From Brevibacillus laterosporus (GTDB lineage: Bacteria; Bacillota; Bacilli; Brevibacillales; Brevibacillaceae), in the NCBI RefSeq assembly GCF_030489605.1, contig NZ_JAUKFY010000008.1, forward strand, positions 124,001 through 188,000: a stretch of 64,000 bases of DNA, written 5' to 3'. Shown here one piece after another: positions 8,794-17,186 of this stretch. Numbering within the stretch: the stretch's first letter is position 1; the number at the start of each line of letters is the position of its first letter. The position numbers were made by a program, and so were the translations under genes. The notes under the pieces were generated by a model. That model ran no database searches. It had not been told where the DNA came from and worked only from the letters and a program-made list of their open reading frames with translations.

Positions 8794-10004
8794 GCAGAAC
8801 CTCCCCATTTTTCTAGCGCGAGTCGGAGTTCATTAGAGTCGGAAGCTGCTGCTGTAAGACTGATTCCATTCACGGATGCATCAATAGCGGCACGGAACGC
8901 TCGACCGCCTGCAGTTGCTCCGAGCGGGTGTCCATGAATGCCGCCGCCTGCGTTAACAACCTGATCCAGACCAAAGTCAGCGTACAGCTGTGGAACCAAT
9001 CCGGGATGAATACCTGCTGATGGAACGGGGAAGACAGGTTGTAAGGTGCCGTAATCCTCAACCAAATGATTCGCTAGCTGATTAGCCTCGCTCTTATCTA
9101 ATGCCACATTTCCGTATGGAGAAGGGAATAACACGAAATCAGCCCCGGCTAAACGCAACAGATTACCGAGCAAGAGCGGAGCAGCTATGCCGTAATCAGG
9201 ACTAGGATAATAGGCGCCAGCAAGTGCGGGGTGTGCCATGATTGGCACTTGAATGTCTGGATCTTCTGTCAGACGTTGCAGGAGATCTAAGCCAAAAGCA
9301 AGTGCATTGAACAAAAGGCAGGAAGCACCTGCATCGACAGCTTGCTTCGCCCGTTCAATAAGCTGCGAGTTAGGTCCTGTAAGGTTAGCGGCATACAAGA
9401 CAGGCTTGCCGGTTTGTTCCGCAATTTCATCTGAGATGGCTTTGAAGCGTCTGATACGTTGGATAAATGGAGCTTTATCATCAGCAAAGAAAATTTCGTC
9501 ATCTTTAATCAAATCAAGGCCGCCTTCTGCTTGGGCACGAAACTGCACTTCTAGTTCCTCTAATGACAAACCTGTGCATGACTTAAAAATACTCATTAAT
9601 AAAGGACGATCATGCACTCTCGTTATTTCCCGTATCCCTTTTATGCCGAATTTTGGACCCTGAAAGCCTTGCAAAAAAGAAGGAGGAAGCTGAATGTCTA
9701 CCAGCTTGATTTTTCCGTCCATTGATAGTTTGCCGAATACCCCAGTAAGAAGAGAAGGGATATCTTGTGTAAAGCATATTGTTGGATAACTGATTGTGAT
9801 ATAACCTCGTGTTTCACCTGATGAGGTGGATTCAAGAGGAGATACATCTGCTACCTCGCCTAAATAGGGGCGCAGCTGCTCCTGTTTTGCCAGAGGAAGG
9901 TCCGTCCATGAGCCTACTGTCATACCAACTGCAATACCTTCCGCTTTCTTTTGTAAATCCTTTGCTTGGGTTAAATAGGTTACGAGAATTCGATCTGTAC
10001 TCAT
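8790..10004 (-). CDS. mtnW: 2,3-diketo-5-methylthiopentyl-1-phosphate enolase (RuBisCO-like protein)
   Basis: A 404-residue RuBisCO-like protein that enolises 2,3-diketo-5-methylthiopentyl-1-phosphate. The region with the carbamylated lysine and metal-binding acids reads LDLIKDDE (about residues 165-172), and GGGIHGHPLGATAGG near residues 355-370 matches the phosphate-binding part of the family. It is not a carbon-fixing RuBisCO: the family is known from B. subtilis YkrW/MtnW, and the mtnXBD neighbours settle the role. The start at 10004 follows AAGGAGGT. It is the first gene of the operon, directly behind a SAM-I riboswitch. Confidence 0.95.
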   Translation of the reverse strand: MSTDRILVTYLTQAKDLQKKAEGIAVGMTVGSWTDLPLAKQEQLRPYLGEVADVSPLESTSSGETRGYITISYPTICFTQDIPSLLTGVFGKLSMDGKIKLVDIQLPPSFLQGFQGPKFGIKGIREITRVHDRPLLMSIFKSCTGLSLEELEVQFRAQAEGGLDLIKDDEIFFADDKAPFIQRIRRFKAISDEIAEQTGKPVLYAANLTGPNSQLIERAKQAVDAGASCLLFNALAFGLDLLQRLTEDPDIQVPIMAHPALAGAYYPSPDYGIAAPLLLGNLLRLAGADFVLFPSPYGNVALDKSEANQLANHLVEDYGTLQPVFPVPSAGIHPGLVPQLYADFGLDQVVNAGGGIHGHPLGATAGGRAFRAAIDASVNGISLTAAASDSNELRLALEKWGGSA

Positions 10005-10039
10005 GGATGACCTCCTTATAGGTAGAGAATTTATCAACT

Positions 10040-10071
10040 AAAAAACGCCCCCTTCAAGAGAAGGAGGCGTC
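10040..10071 (-). terminator. S-box expression-platform terminator before mtnW
   Basis: On the minus strand GACGCCTCCTT pairs with AAGGGGGCGTT, followed by a T run. It lies between the aptamer and the mtnW ribosome site and is expected to form when S-adenosylmethionine is bound. Confidence 0.85.
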
Positions 10072-10082
10072 CGATAGACAGA

Positions 10083-10219
10083 TCTTCTTCTCTTATCTCT
10101 CACATAAATCAATACAGCACGATTATGTGTAGGATTTAGCACCGTTTCGCATCGTTTATCCCGATGCGAGGGTTGCCGGGCATCATAGGGCCAGTCCCTC
10201 CGCCTTCTCTCAATAAGAG
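10083..10219 (-). promoter_or_regulatory. SAM-I riboswitch (S box) of mtnWXBD
   Basis: The minus strand shows the S-box core: CTCTTAT opening the P1 stem, AGAAGGCGGAGGGACTGGCC, ATGCCCGGCAACC, CGGTGCTAAATCC, and an ATAAGA segment closing P1. A terminator follows. High SAM should switch off the salvage operon. Confidence 0.93.
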
Positions 10220-10267
10220 CTGGGTAATTGTTGTAATTGTCAAAATAGAAGCTGTTTCTTGGAGATC

Positions 10268-10296
10268 ATCTTATCCCTTTTTGTAACAGGCGTCAA
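10268..10296 (-). promoter_or_regulatory. Promoter of the mtnWXBD transcript
   Basis: On the minus strand TTGACG and TAAGAT are separated by 17 bp, about 50 bp upstream of the S-box aptamer. This is a good sigma-A promoter. Confidence 0.75.
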
Positions 10297-10333
10297 CCCT
10301 TTTTATAAATAAAAACTGAGTTTAATAAATTGT

Positions 10334-10362
10334 TTGACATAACTGGCTTACCTGTGTATATT
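10334..10362 (+). promoter_or_regulatory. Promoter of the mtnK-side transcript
   Basis: A perfect TTGACA and a TATATT are separated by 17 bp. It lies back to back with the mtnW promoter, about 80 bp before the second S-box aptamer. Confidence 0.8.
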
Positions 10363-10445
10363 TCTACTAACGATTCATTTATGAGGCTTTAGCTGCGCAG
10401 GGCAGGAACCTGTGTTCACCTACAATTACATATACTTATGGATAC

Positions 10446-10565
10446 CTTATCCAGAGACGGTGGAGGGACTGGCCCGATGAAACCCAGCAACCGACACATA
10501 GCCGCTAACCTGGCATGTGCACGGTGCTAATTCCTGCAGAGACATTTAAAATTCTGGTAGATAAG
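10446..10565 (+). promoter_or_regulatory. SAM-I riboswitch (S box) of the DUF1722-mtnK unit
   Basis: The plus strand holds CTTATC (P1), AGACGGTGGAGGGACTGGCC, GATGAAACCCAGCAACC, CGGTGCTAATTCCTGCAG and GATAAG closing P1. The ribosome site AAGGGGGA begins at the 3' edge of P1. A terminator hairpin follows about 30 bases later. Confidence 0.93.
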
Positions 10566-10577
10566 GGGGAACGTTTT

Positions 10578-11240
10578 ATGAATATGGCATGTCAAAACGA
10601 CCTCTTTTCTTCGGAAAAGAGGTTTTCTTTTTCTTTGGTAAGCAAAGCATGGTGTGAACAGATATGGGCAGAGCATAAGTATTGGGTCATGATGAGGTGT
10701 TACCAAAAATATAAGCAAATATCACAAGCATTCCGGGATCAATTAAAAACGTCTCGCGAAACAGGAGAACGCGATTGGAGTATATTTGCAGAACAGTTAT
10801 TACATGAATTTCAGAAGATGCGAAAACTGCCTATTGAATCAACTAATGCCTGTAATGCCTTAAGTCATGCATTCGGTCATCTTCGCGGAAAACTTACTGA
10901 ACAAGAAAGCGGCTCCTGGCATGTCTTATTGCAAAGGAACTGGGAGGAAGCCCATCGTATATTGTTTTTGCTTGCTATGGAATATGGTGACGATTATTTG
11001 TCGCGGTCGCGTATATTTTCACCGGAGGCACCTAGCAGTCATACATGGATTCGGTTTCGCGGCAAGGATTTTTTTATTGCAAAGGATTTGGGGCAGTGGA
11101 AGATTCTTGAGCCATCGGAAGTTTGGGAGCGGGTCGGCGTGTATCGAGTTAACCAATTAACCAAGTATCGCTTATTAGCCAATCTAGGAGGAATCGTCCA
11201 TCCTCTGGCACATTACGATCAATACATCAACCGATACTAG
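10578..11240 (+). CDS. DUF1722/YbgA-like protein in the mtnK operon
   Basis: About 220 residues. The pattern WAEHKYWVM, then a Y at +6, then NALSHAFGHLRGKL and YLSRSRIFSP, resembles the DUF1722 (YbgA C-terminal) family, whose biochemical function is unclear. It stands between the S box and mtnK with 24 bases to mtnK, so it is co-transcribed under SAM control. The start is uncertain. The ATG at 10578 has a good AAGGGGGA site, but its first 20 codons contain the riboswitch terminator hairpin. A TTG near 10634, beyond the hairpin, is the alternative. The conserved part begins around WCEQIWAEHKYW, so either start keeps the domain. Confidence 0.68.
   Translation: MNMACQNDLFSSEKRFSFSLVSKAWCEQIWAEHKYWVMMRCYQKYKQISQAFRDQLKTSRETGERDWSIFAEQLLHEFQKMRKLPIESTNACNALSHAFGHLRGKLTEQESGSWHVLLQRNWEEAHRILFLLAMEYGDDYLSRSRIFSPEAPSSHTWIRFRGKDFFIAKDLGQWKILEPSEVWERVGVYRVNQLTKYRLLANLGGIVHPLAHYDQYINRY
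10597..10637 (+). terminator. S-box terminator inside the following reading frame
   Basis: ACCTCTTTTC and GAAAAGAGGT form a perfect 10-bp stem closed by a TTCG tetraloop, followed by a T-rich tract. It is the expected expression platform of the plus-strand S box, but lies inside codons 7-20 of the frame that starts at 10578. Confidence 0.85.
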
Positions 11241-11264
11241 AGTGATAAAAGGAGAGGAAAAGCG

Positions 11265-12491
11265 ATGGGTTATCAAGCGTTATCGGTTCAAGAGTCCATT
11301 TTATACGTACAGAATCAGGGAACGATTTTTACACAAGATGCGTCTCTTGTTAGCCGAGAAATTGGTGATGGCAATTTAAATTTGGTTTTTAGAATAACGG
11401 ATGAAGCGACCGGTAAAAGTGTCATTGTGAAGCAGGCCTTGCCTTATGCTCGCGTGGTTGGTGAATCATGGCCGTTAACGCTGGACCGATCTCGGATTGA
11501 AGCAGAAGCGCTCAAAATTCAGCGAGAGCTGGTAGGGGATTTAGTGCCTGAGGTATACCATCACAATTCGGAGCTGGCTTTGACGATTATGGAGGATGCA
11601 GGTGATCATAAGCTTCTTCGTACAGGCCTTATTGAGGGAGAGATATACCCGCATTTCGCTAAACATATTGGAACTTTTCTGGCTCATACCTTATTTTTTA
11701 CCTCTGATCTTGGAATGAATCCTTTTGCTAAAAAGGCTAATGTGAGCAGGTTCATTAATCCAGAGCTATGTAAAATTACGGAAGACCTTGTATTTACTGA
11801 TCCTTATGAGGACCATGAGACCAACAATTTTAATCCGCTTATCCGCCAAGACGTAGAAGCAATATGGGGAAACCACGCATTACGTCGAGAAATTGCTAAG
11901 CTGAAATACGGCTTTTTGACACGAGCAGAAGCTTTGTTGCATGGTGATCTGCATACAGGCAGTATTTTTGTCACCCAAACGAGTACAAAGGTGATTGATC
12001 CTGAGTTCGCTTTTTATGGGCCAATAGGTTTTGACATTGGGGCTGTCATCGCTAATCTTGTCTTAAATTATGCAGGTCAGCACGGCCTACAAGCGGACAT
12101 AAAGAAACGGGAGAAGTATCGTTTTTATTTATTGGATACGATAGAAAACGTCTGGAATGAGTTTGTATCGCAATTCGTTCGTCTGTGGCACAAAAAAGCG
12201 AAGGAGCGCAGTGCGCATGTTCCGGATTTTTGGCAGGATTATGTTTCTCAGGTCTTACAGGATACGGCGGGATACGCTGGGTGCAAAATCCTAAGACGCG
12301 TGATTGGACTGGCGGGTGTAGCTGATTTAAATAGAATTGAACAGGAGGAGCTTCGAGCAGAAGCCGAAAGACTTGCATTAGAGATCGGCCAATCCTTCAT
12401 TCTCAATCGTAAGCATTTTGCAGAAATTACAGATATAACGGCGATCGTGCGAGAGATTACGGTTGAACGGGAGCAGGTCTTACAAAAGTAA
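11265..12491 (+). CDS. mtnK: 5-methylthioribose kinase
   Basis: A 408-residue kinase of the aminoglycoside-phosphotransferase/choline-kinase fold that phosphorylates 5-methylthioribose, the first committed step of salvage in Bacilli. The nucleotide-binding region includes GDGNLNLVFRI and VIVKQALP (about residues 32-65), the catalytic loop is LLHGDLHTGSIF near residue 228, and the metal site is VIDPEFAFYGP near 245. The length matches the family. AAAGGAGAGG precedes the ATG. In B. subtilis mtnK is followed by mtnA, the isomerase; here a terminator and an unrelated acetyltransferase follow, so mtnA must lie elsewhere. Confidence 0.95.
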   Translation: MGYQALSVQESILYVQNQGTIFTQDASLVSREIGDGNLNLVFRITDEATGKSVIVKQALPYARVVGESWPLTLDRSRIEAEALKIQRELVGDLVPEVYHHNSELALTIMEDAGDHKLLRTGLIEGEIYPHFAKHIGTFLAHTLFFTSDLGMNPFAKKANVSRFINPELCKITEDLVFTDPYEDHETNNFNPLIRQDVEAIWGNHALRREIAKLKYGFLTRAEALLHGDLHTGSIFVTQTSTKVIDPEFAFYGPIGFDIGAVIANLVLNYAGQHGLQADIKKREKYRFYLLDTIENVWNEFVSQFVRLWHKKAKERSAHVPDFWQDYVSQVLQDTAGYAGCKILRRVIGLAGVADLNRIEQEELRAEAERLALEIGQSFILNRKHFAEITDITAIVREITVEREQVLQK

Positions 12492-12507
12492 AGAGGCAAT
12501 AAAACAG

Positions 12508-12557
12508 AGTCATCTGCTGTCCTGCTAAACAGGGCAAGCAGGTGATTTTTGTTTTTT
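12508..12557 (+). terminator. Probable terminator after mtnK
   Basis: ATCTGCTGTCCTG pairs, with small bulges, with CAGGGCAAGCAGGTGAT and is followed by TTTTTGTTTTTT. Confidence 0.7.
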
Positions 12558-12613
12558 AGAGAATTATTGTTCAATCTATTGGATCAAACAGGGACAAAAA
12601 AAGGGGGAGAAGC

Positions 12614-13165
12614 ATGATAAGTATCGTCATATCGCCTGATTTGGAACTAAAGGAAGTCCGCATTGAGGATGCAGCAGTCACCTTTGCTTTAATAGAAAAA
12701 AATCGAGATTATTTACGTGAGTTTTTGCCATGGCTGGATAATGTGCGAGATGTGGAGGATTCGGAAAATAATATTCGTTTTGCCATTCAACAGGCAGCAA
12801 ATATGCAGGGAACTCATTATTCGATTTGGTATCGAGGCCAACTTGCAGGAAGAGTTGCCGCCAATTTTATCGAATGGAATCATCGTAAAACGGTAATTGG
12901 ATACTGGCTGGGGGCTGAATTTCAGGGGAAGGGGATCATGACGCTAGCAGTTGAGGCATATCTTGATTACTTGGTATTTGGGAAGTGGAATTTACATCGG
13001 GCAGAAATTGCAGCCGCTGTACAAAACGAGAAAAGTCGTGCTATCCCTGAGCGGCTTGGGTTTCAATTAGAAGGAATTATTAGAGGAAATGAATGGCTGT
13101 ACGATCATTACGTGGATCATGCTGTATATGGAATGCTACAGCAGGAATGGAGCAGCGAAAAATAG
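12614..13165 (+). CDS. GNAT acetyltransferase, RimL/YdaF type
   Basis: A 183-residue GCN5-related N-acetyltransferase. The acetyl-CoA binding core IGYWLGAEFQGKGIMTLAVEAY (quoted in two parts: IGYWLGAEF and QGKGIMTLAVEAY) lies at about residues 95-116, and the C-terminal NEKSRAIPERLGFQLEGIIRG motif (NEKSRAIPERLGF, then EGIIRG) is typical of the ribosomal-protein serine acetyltransferase-like group that includes B. subtilis YdaF. Ribosomal proteins, other N-termini or polyamines are possible substrates. AAGGGGGAG precedes the ATG. It is followed by the ABC exporter genes but shares no overlap with them, so a functional link is not shown. Confidence 0.85.
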   Translation: MISIVISPDLELKEVRIEDAAVTFALIEKNRDYLREFLPWLDNVRDVEDSENNIRFAIQQAANMQGTHYSIWYRGQLAGRVAANFIEWNHRKTVIGYWLGAEFQGKGIMTLAVEAYLDYLVFGKWNLHRAEIAAAVQNEKSRAIPERLGFQLEGIIRGNEWLYDHYVDHAVYGMLQQEWSSEK

Positions 13166-13236
13166 AGAGGGAAGCTAGAAGTCCCATTTTATAATTGACT
13201 GAATTTTGGGATTAGAAAGAGAGAAGGTGTTGGAAA

Positions 13237-15000
13237 GTGGGTTCATTTCGGCAATTAGCATGGTTTTTTCGAAGGCATTGGAAGCGATATGCTTTTGCCA
13301 TTAGTGTACTGATTATTATTGATATCTTATTGCTATTGCCACCGCGCGTTATCGGCAGTTTAGTCGACGAGATTCGCAATGGACTACTCACCCAAACAGG
13401 ATTACTAACTACGGTTGGGATACTCGTAGGGATCGGAATTTTGTTATATGCACTGCGGTATTTGTGGCGGTTTTTATTATTTGGGGGTTCACTCACGCTA
13501 GAAAAGACCCTGCGAAATCGCTTCTTTCGGCATTTAAATCAAATGTCACCCAGCTTTTTTGGGCGTCATCGAACAGGCGACTTAATGGCAATTGCTACGA
13601 ATGATATTCCAGCAATCGAAACAACAGCCAGTATAGGGGTGCTGACGCTGGTTGATTCCATCTGCATGACCTTGCTGACACTTGGAATCATGCTGTTTGC
13701 GGTAGATTGGAAGCTAACACTCGCAGCCCTGCTGCCCATGCCGTTCTTGGCTTGGTCTACCGCTTATTACGGTAAATTGTTGCATGAGCGCTATTATCAA
13801 GCACAAGAAGCGTTTGGAAAAATGAACGATCATGTGCAGCAGTCGATCTCTGGTGTACGCGTTCTGCGTTCTTTTGTGCAGGAAGAAAAGGATGTAGAAG
13901 CATTTCAGGCTGTTAGCGAGGATGCCTTAAAGAAGAATGTTCATGTAGCAAAAATTGACGCGTTGTTTGAGCCTACTGTGTCTATCATTATTAGCTTTAG
14001 TTTTTTAATTGCCCTAGGCTACGGTTCTATATTGGTGATTAGCAGTCAGATATCATTAGGGGAGCTAGTGGCTTTTCAGCTTTATCTTGGATTACTGATT
14101 TGGCCTATGTTCGCATTTGGATATTTAATGAATGTTTTACAACGGGGGAGTGCATCGCTTAAACGTTTGTACGAGCTATTGGATGAGCCTTCTGATGTAG
14201 TGAATATAGCGGATGCTGTTACAGATGTGCCTGTTGGTCCGATAGAGATGCGGGATTGCTCCTTTACTTATCCGAAAGCACATCGACCGGCATTGCAACA
14301 TATTTCCTTCAGGCTAAACAGCGGGGAGACGCTTGGGATTGTTGGGAAAACAGGAAGCGGTAAATCGACCTTGTGTAAAATCCTGCTGCATCAATATCCG
14401 GTTGAATCAAAGCAAATATTTTTCTCTGGCATTCCTATCGAACAAATCGCTTTGCATACACTGCGTAAAAAAATCGCCTACGTTCCGCAGGAGCATATGC
14501 TATTTTCTCGCACGGTCAAAGACAATGTAGCGTTTGGCGTGACACAGGCCAATGACGTTGATGTGGAGCAAGTGCTTCGCCAAGTGGAGATGCTCACTGA
14601 TTTACAGCACCTATCACATGGTTTAAAAACAGTCATTGGCGAGAAAGGAGTTATGTTATCCGGTGGTCAAAAGCAGCGAATTTCTATTGCTCGTGCCCTA
14701 TTAACTGAGGCGGAAGTGTTGATATTAGACGATTCCTTATCAGCCGTAGATGCCAGAACGGAAGAGAAAATCATTCGACATTTACGTGAAGCACGTTTGG
14801 GAAAAACCACGATTATTACGGCCCACCGCTTGTCTGCTGTTGCGCATGCTCAGCATATTCTTGTGTTAGATGAAGGGCAGGTTGTAGAAGAAGGTACCCA
14901 TAGCGAGCTAATGGCCAAAAACGGTTGGTACGCTCAGCAATATCGCCGTCAGCAGATGGAAGAGCAGGTGTCTGGAGCGGAAGGAGGGATTGTGGAGTGA
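13237..15000 (+). CDS. bmrC: ABC exporter half-transporter, degenerate-site subunit (BmrC/YheI-like)
   Basis: A 587-residue half-transporter with six membrane helices (about residues 1-310) and a nucleotide-binding domain. Walker A is GIVGKTGSGKST, the Q loop YVPQEHM, the signature LSGGQKQRIS, and Walker B VLILDDSLSAVD. The usual catalytic glutamate after Walker B is aspartate (LILDD), the hallmark of the BmrC-type subunit in heterodimeric multidrug exporters. The start is GTG at 13237 with GAGAAGGTG upstream. It overlaps the next gene by four bases. The partner gene, the degenerate site and the length all agree with B. subtilis BmrC; the transported compounds are not known from sequence. Confidence 0.88.
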   Translation: MGSFRQLAWFFRRHWKRYAFAISVLIIIDILLLLPPRVIGSLVDEIRNGLLTQTGLLTTVGILVGIGILLYALRYLWRFLLFGGSLTLEKTLRNRFFRHLNQMSPSFFGRHRTGDLMAIATNDIPAIETTASIGVLTLVDSICMTLLTLGIMLFAVDWKLTLAALLPMPFLAWSTAYYGKLLHERYYQAQEAFGKMNDHVQQSISGVRVLRSFVQEEKDVEAFQAVSEDALKKNVHVAKIDALFEPTVSIIISFSFLIALGYGSILVISSQISLGELVAFQLYLGLLIWPMFAFGYLMNVLQRGSASLKRLYELLDEPSDVVNIADAVTDVPVGPIEMRDCSFTYPKAHRPALQHISFRLNSGETLGIVGKTGSGKSTLCKILLHQYPVESKQIFFSGIPIEQIALHTLRKKIAYVPQEHMLFSRTVKDNVAFGVTQANDVDVEQVLRQVEMLTDLQHLSHGLKTVIGEKGVMLSGGQKQRISIARALLTEAEVLILDDSLSAVDARTEEKIIRHLREARLGKTTIITAHRLSAVAHAQHILVLDEGQVVEEGTHSELMAKNGWYAQQYRRQQMEEQVSGAEGGIVE

Positions 15001-17126
15001 TTCATACTACTGCCGAAGTCAAACAAGGGGTATCGAAGCGATTAATCTATTATGCAAAGCCTTTTCAAAGCAAAATCATTGTCGCACTGTTGCTGTTAAT
15101 CGTAGGAACAGCGGCCGATCTAGCGGGGCCGTTGATAGCCAAGCTGGCGATAGATAACCATATTTTAAGCATCCAGAAAAATTGGTATTTGGTAAAACAG
15201 GATGATTCCTCCCAAGATTCAGCAAATTCTTTCGAGAAGAGCGTGACCCTGCCCTTGCCAGCTATGCAGGCCTCTGGATTGGTTCGAGAAGACTGGAGGT
15301 ATGAAGGAACGGATATTGGGAAGTACCAGCCAGCACAAATTCTTGCTCAGGATAAAGAATATTATGTAGTATCGCCTCCAGTATCTACTGAAGGAAAGCG
15401 AACTTTTTCGTTAGTTTCCCCCGCCCAATCGGAACGGAAATTGTTCCGCATTCAGGTGGAGAACAAAGGCAAAATAGATCAAACCACAGGCTATCTGTTG
15501 ACGCCTGAGGAGGTAAAAAGTCTTTATACGTACGATTACATTCCTTTGTTCGGCTTGTTAGGCGGCTACGCAGGCTTAATTTTTCTGTCAGCAGGCTTGC
15601 ATTATATTCAGTTACTTAGCTTGCAAACGATTGCGCAACGTATCATACAGCGGATGCGTATTGATGTATTCACTCATTTACAGAAGCTACCGATCTCCTT
15701 TTTTGACAAAACACCTGTAGGTACTATGGTTTCTCGAATTACAAATGATACGGAGGCAGTGCGTGAGCTTTATGTGAGCGTTATGGCCAGCTTTGTGCAG
15801 AATGGTGTATTTGTGGTTGGTATCCTGCTCGCCTTATTTATATTGGAGCCGACATTAGCTTGGGCCTGCATCGTATTTGTTCCTATTTTGCTACTCTTAA
15901 TTAAAATCTATCGGCAATACTCTTCAAAATTATTTATTATCATTCGTTCCAAGCTAAGTGAACTAAATGGGATGCTAAACGAAATGATCCATAATATGCC
16001 TATCGTGCAGGCTTACCGAAAAGAGGAAGAGATTCAGGCTGAATTTGCCAACATCAATCAGGCCTATTTTATAGGAAGGAAGAAAGAAAATCACTACGAG
16101 GCATTGCTGCTGCGCCCGGCTGTCGATCTGCTAGAGAAGATCATGCTGACCCTGGTCATTTGGTATTTTGGCGCTGCTTCTTTAACAGGAGTTATTTCAT
16201 TCGGGGTTTTATATGCATTTGTTGATTATGTTACCAGATTCTTTGAACCAATTAATATGGTGATGGAGCGCATGGCCCATTTACAGCAGGCATCTGTTTC
16301 GGCGGGACGTGTATTTGAAATCATGGATACAAAAGCAATAGAAGAGACGAGCAAAAAACAGATAGAGCGGCCAAAGGGCGAAGTTGTATTTGATCATGTA
16401 TGGTTTGCTTATCATGACGATCAATATATTTTGAAGGATATTTCCTTCCGTGCCGAACCAGGTCAGACGATCGCATTAGTAGGGCATACGGGTTCGGGGA
16501 AGAGCTCGCTCATGAATGTATTGTTAAAGTTTTATGAGTACCAGAAGGGGAGAATTACAATTGATGGGATCGATTTACAAGCTATTCGTTCCAGCTCACT
16601 CCGTCAACATATAGGAATGGTATTGCAGGACCCGTTTCTTTTTACCGGGGATGTAGCATTTAACATTCGACTCTATGCAGATACTATTAATGAGGAAAAG
16701 GTGCGAGAAGCGGCAAAAGCGGTACATGCCGATGAATTTATTGCTCAATTAGAAAAAGGCTATCATGAAGAAGTCGTGGAACGCGGCGCGACCTTATCAT
16801 CTGGACAACGTCAATTGATCTCCTTTGCCCGAGCGTTAGCAGCAAATCCAGCCATTCTTGTCTTGGATGAAGCAACAGCTAGTATTGATAGTGAAACAGA
16901 ATCGGCGATACAGGATGCTTTAAAGATTCTAGCGCAAGGAAGAACAACCTTTATCATTGCTCATAGACTGTCAACCATTCAGGATGCGGATGTTATATTG
17001 GTGTTGTCGCAGGGAGAGATTGTTGAGCAGGGGAACCATGAGGAGTTAATGGAGAAGCAGGGCATCTACTATAAGATGTATCAGCTTCAGCAGGGAAAGC
17101 CGCTAAAGCAAATTGAGAAAAAGTAG
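14997..17126 (+). CDS. bmrD: ABC exporter half-transporter, consensus-site subunit (BmrD/YheH-like)
   Basis: A 709-residue partner of the preceding gene. After the first membrane helix there is an insert of about 140 residues (roughly 55-190) before the second helix, predicted to be outside the cell, as in BmrD-type proteins; this one is somewhat longer than the B. subtilis protein (about 670). Walker A is ALVGHTGSGKSS, the signature is altered to LSSGQRQLIS, and Walker B keeps the glutamate (ILVLDEATASID). With BmrC it would form one normal and one degenerate ATP site. I chose the GTG at 14997, which overlaps the bmrC stop as GTGA and follows GGAAGGAGGG. Confidence 0.88.
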   Translation: MIHTTAEVKQGVSKRLIYYAKPFQSKIIVALLLLIVGTAADLAGPLIAKLAIDNHILSIQKNWYLVKQDDSSQDSANSFEKSVTLPLPAMQASGLVREDWRYEGTDIGKYQPAQILAQDKEYYVVSPPVSTEGKRTFSLVSPAQSERKLFRIQVENKGKIDQTTGYLLTPEEVKSLYTYDYIPLFGLLGGYAGLIFLSAGLHYIQLLSLQTIAQRIIQRMRIDVFTHLQKLPISFFDKTPVGTMVSRITNDTEAVRELYVSVMASFVQNGVFVVGILLALFILEPTLAWACIVFVPILLLLIKIYRQYSSKLFIIIRSKLSELNGMLNEMIHNMPIVQAYRKEEEIQAEFANINQAYFIGRKKENHYEALLLRPAVDLLEKIMLTLVIWYFGAASLTGVISFGVLYAFVDYVTRFFEPINMVMERMAHLQQASVSAGRVFEIMDTKAIEETSKKQIERPKGEVVFDHVWFAYHDDQYILKDISFRAEPGQTIALVGHTGSGKSSLMNVLLKFYEYQKGRITIDGIDLQAIRSSSLRQHIGMVLQDPFLFTGDVAFNIRLYADTINEEKVREAAKAVHADEFIAQLEKGYHEEVVERGATLSSGQRQLISFARALAANPAILVLDEATASIDSETESAIQDALKILAQGRTTFIIAHRLSTIQDADVILVLSQGEIVEQGNHEELMEKQGIYYKMYQLQQGKPLKQIEKK

Positions 17127-17186
17127 AGGGTTGTGGAAGAGTAGGGATACGGTGTATGATCTTCTAATGGAAAGGAGATCGCATAC

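Noticed and set aside
10515-10577. Extension of the DUF1722-like frame upstream into the S box
   Set aside because: The added codons are riboswitch aptamer sequence with no ribosome site; the ATG at 10578 or a later TTG is more likely.
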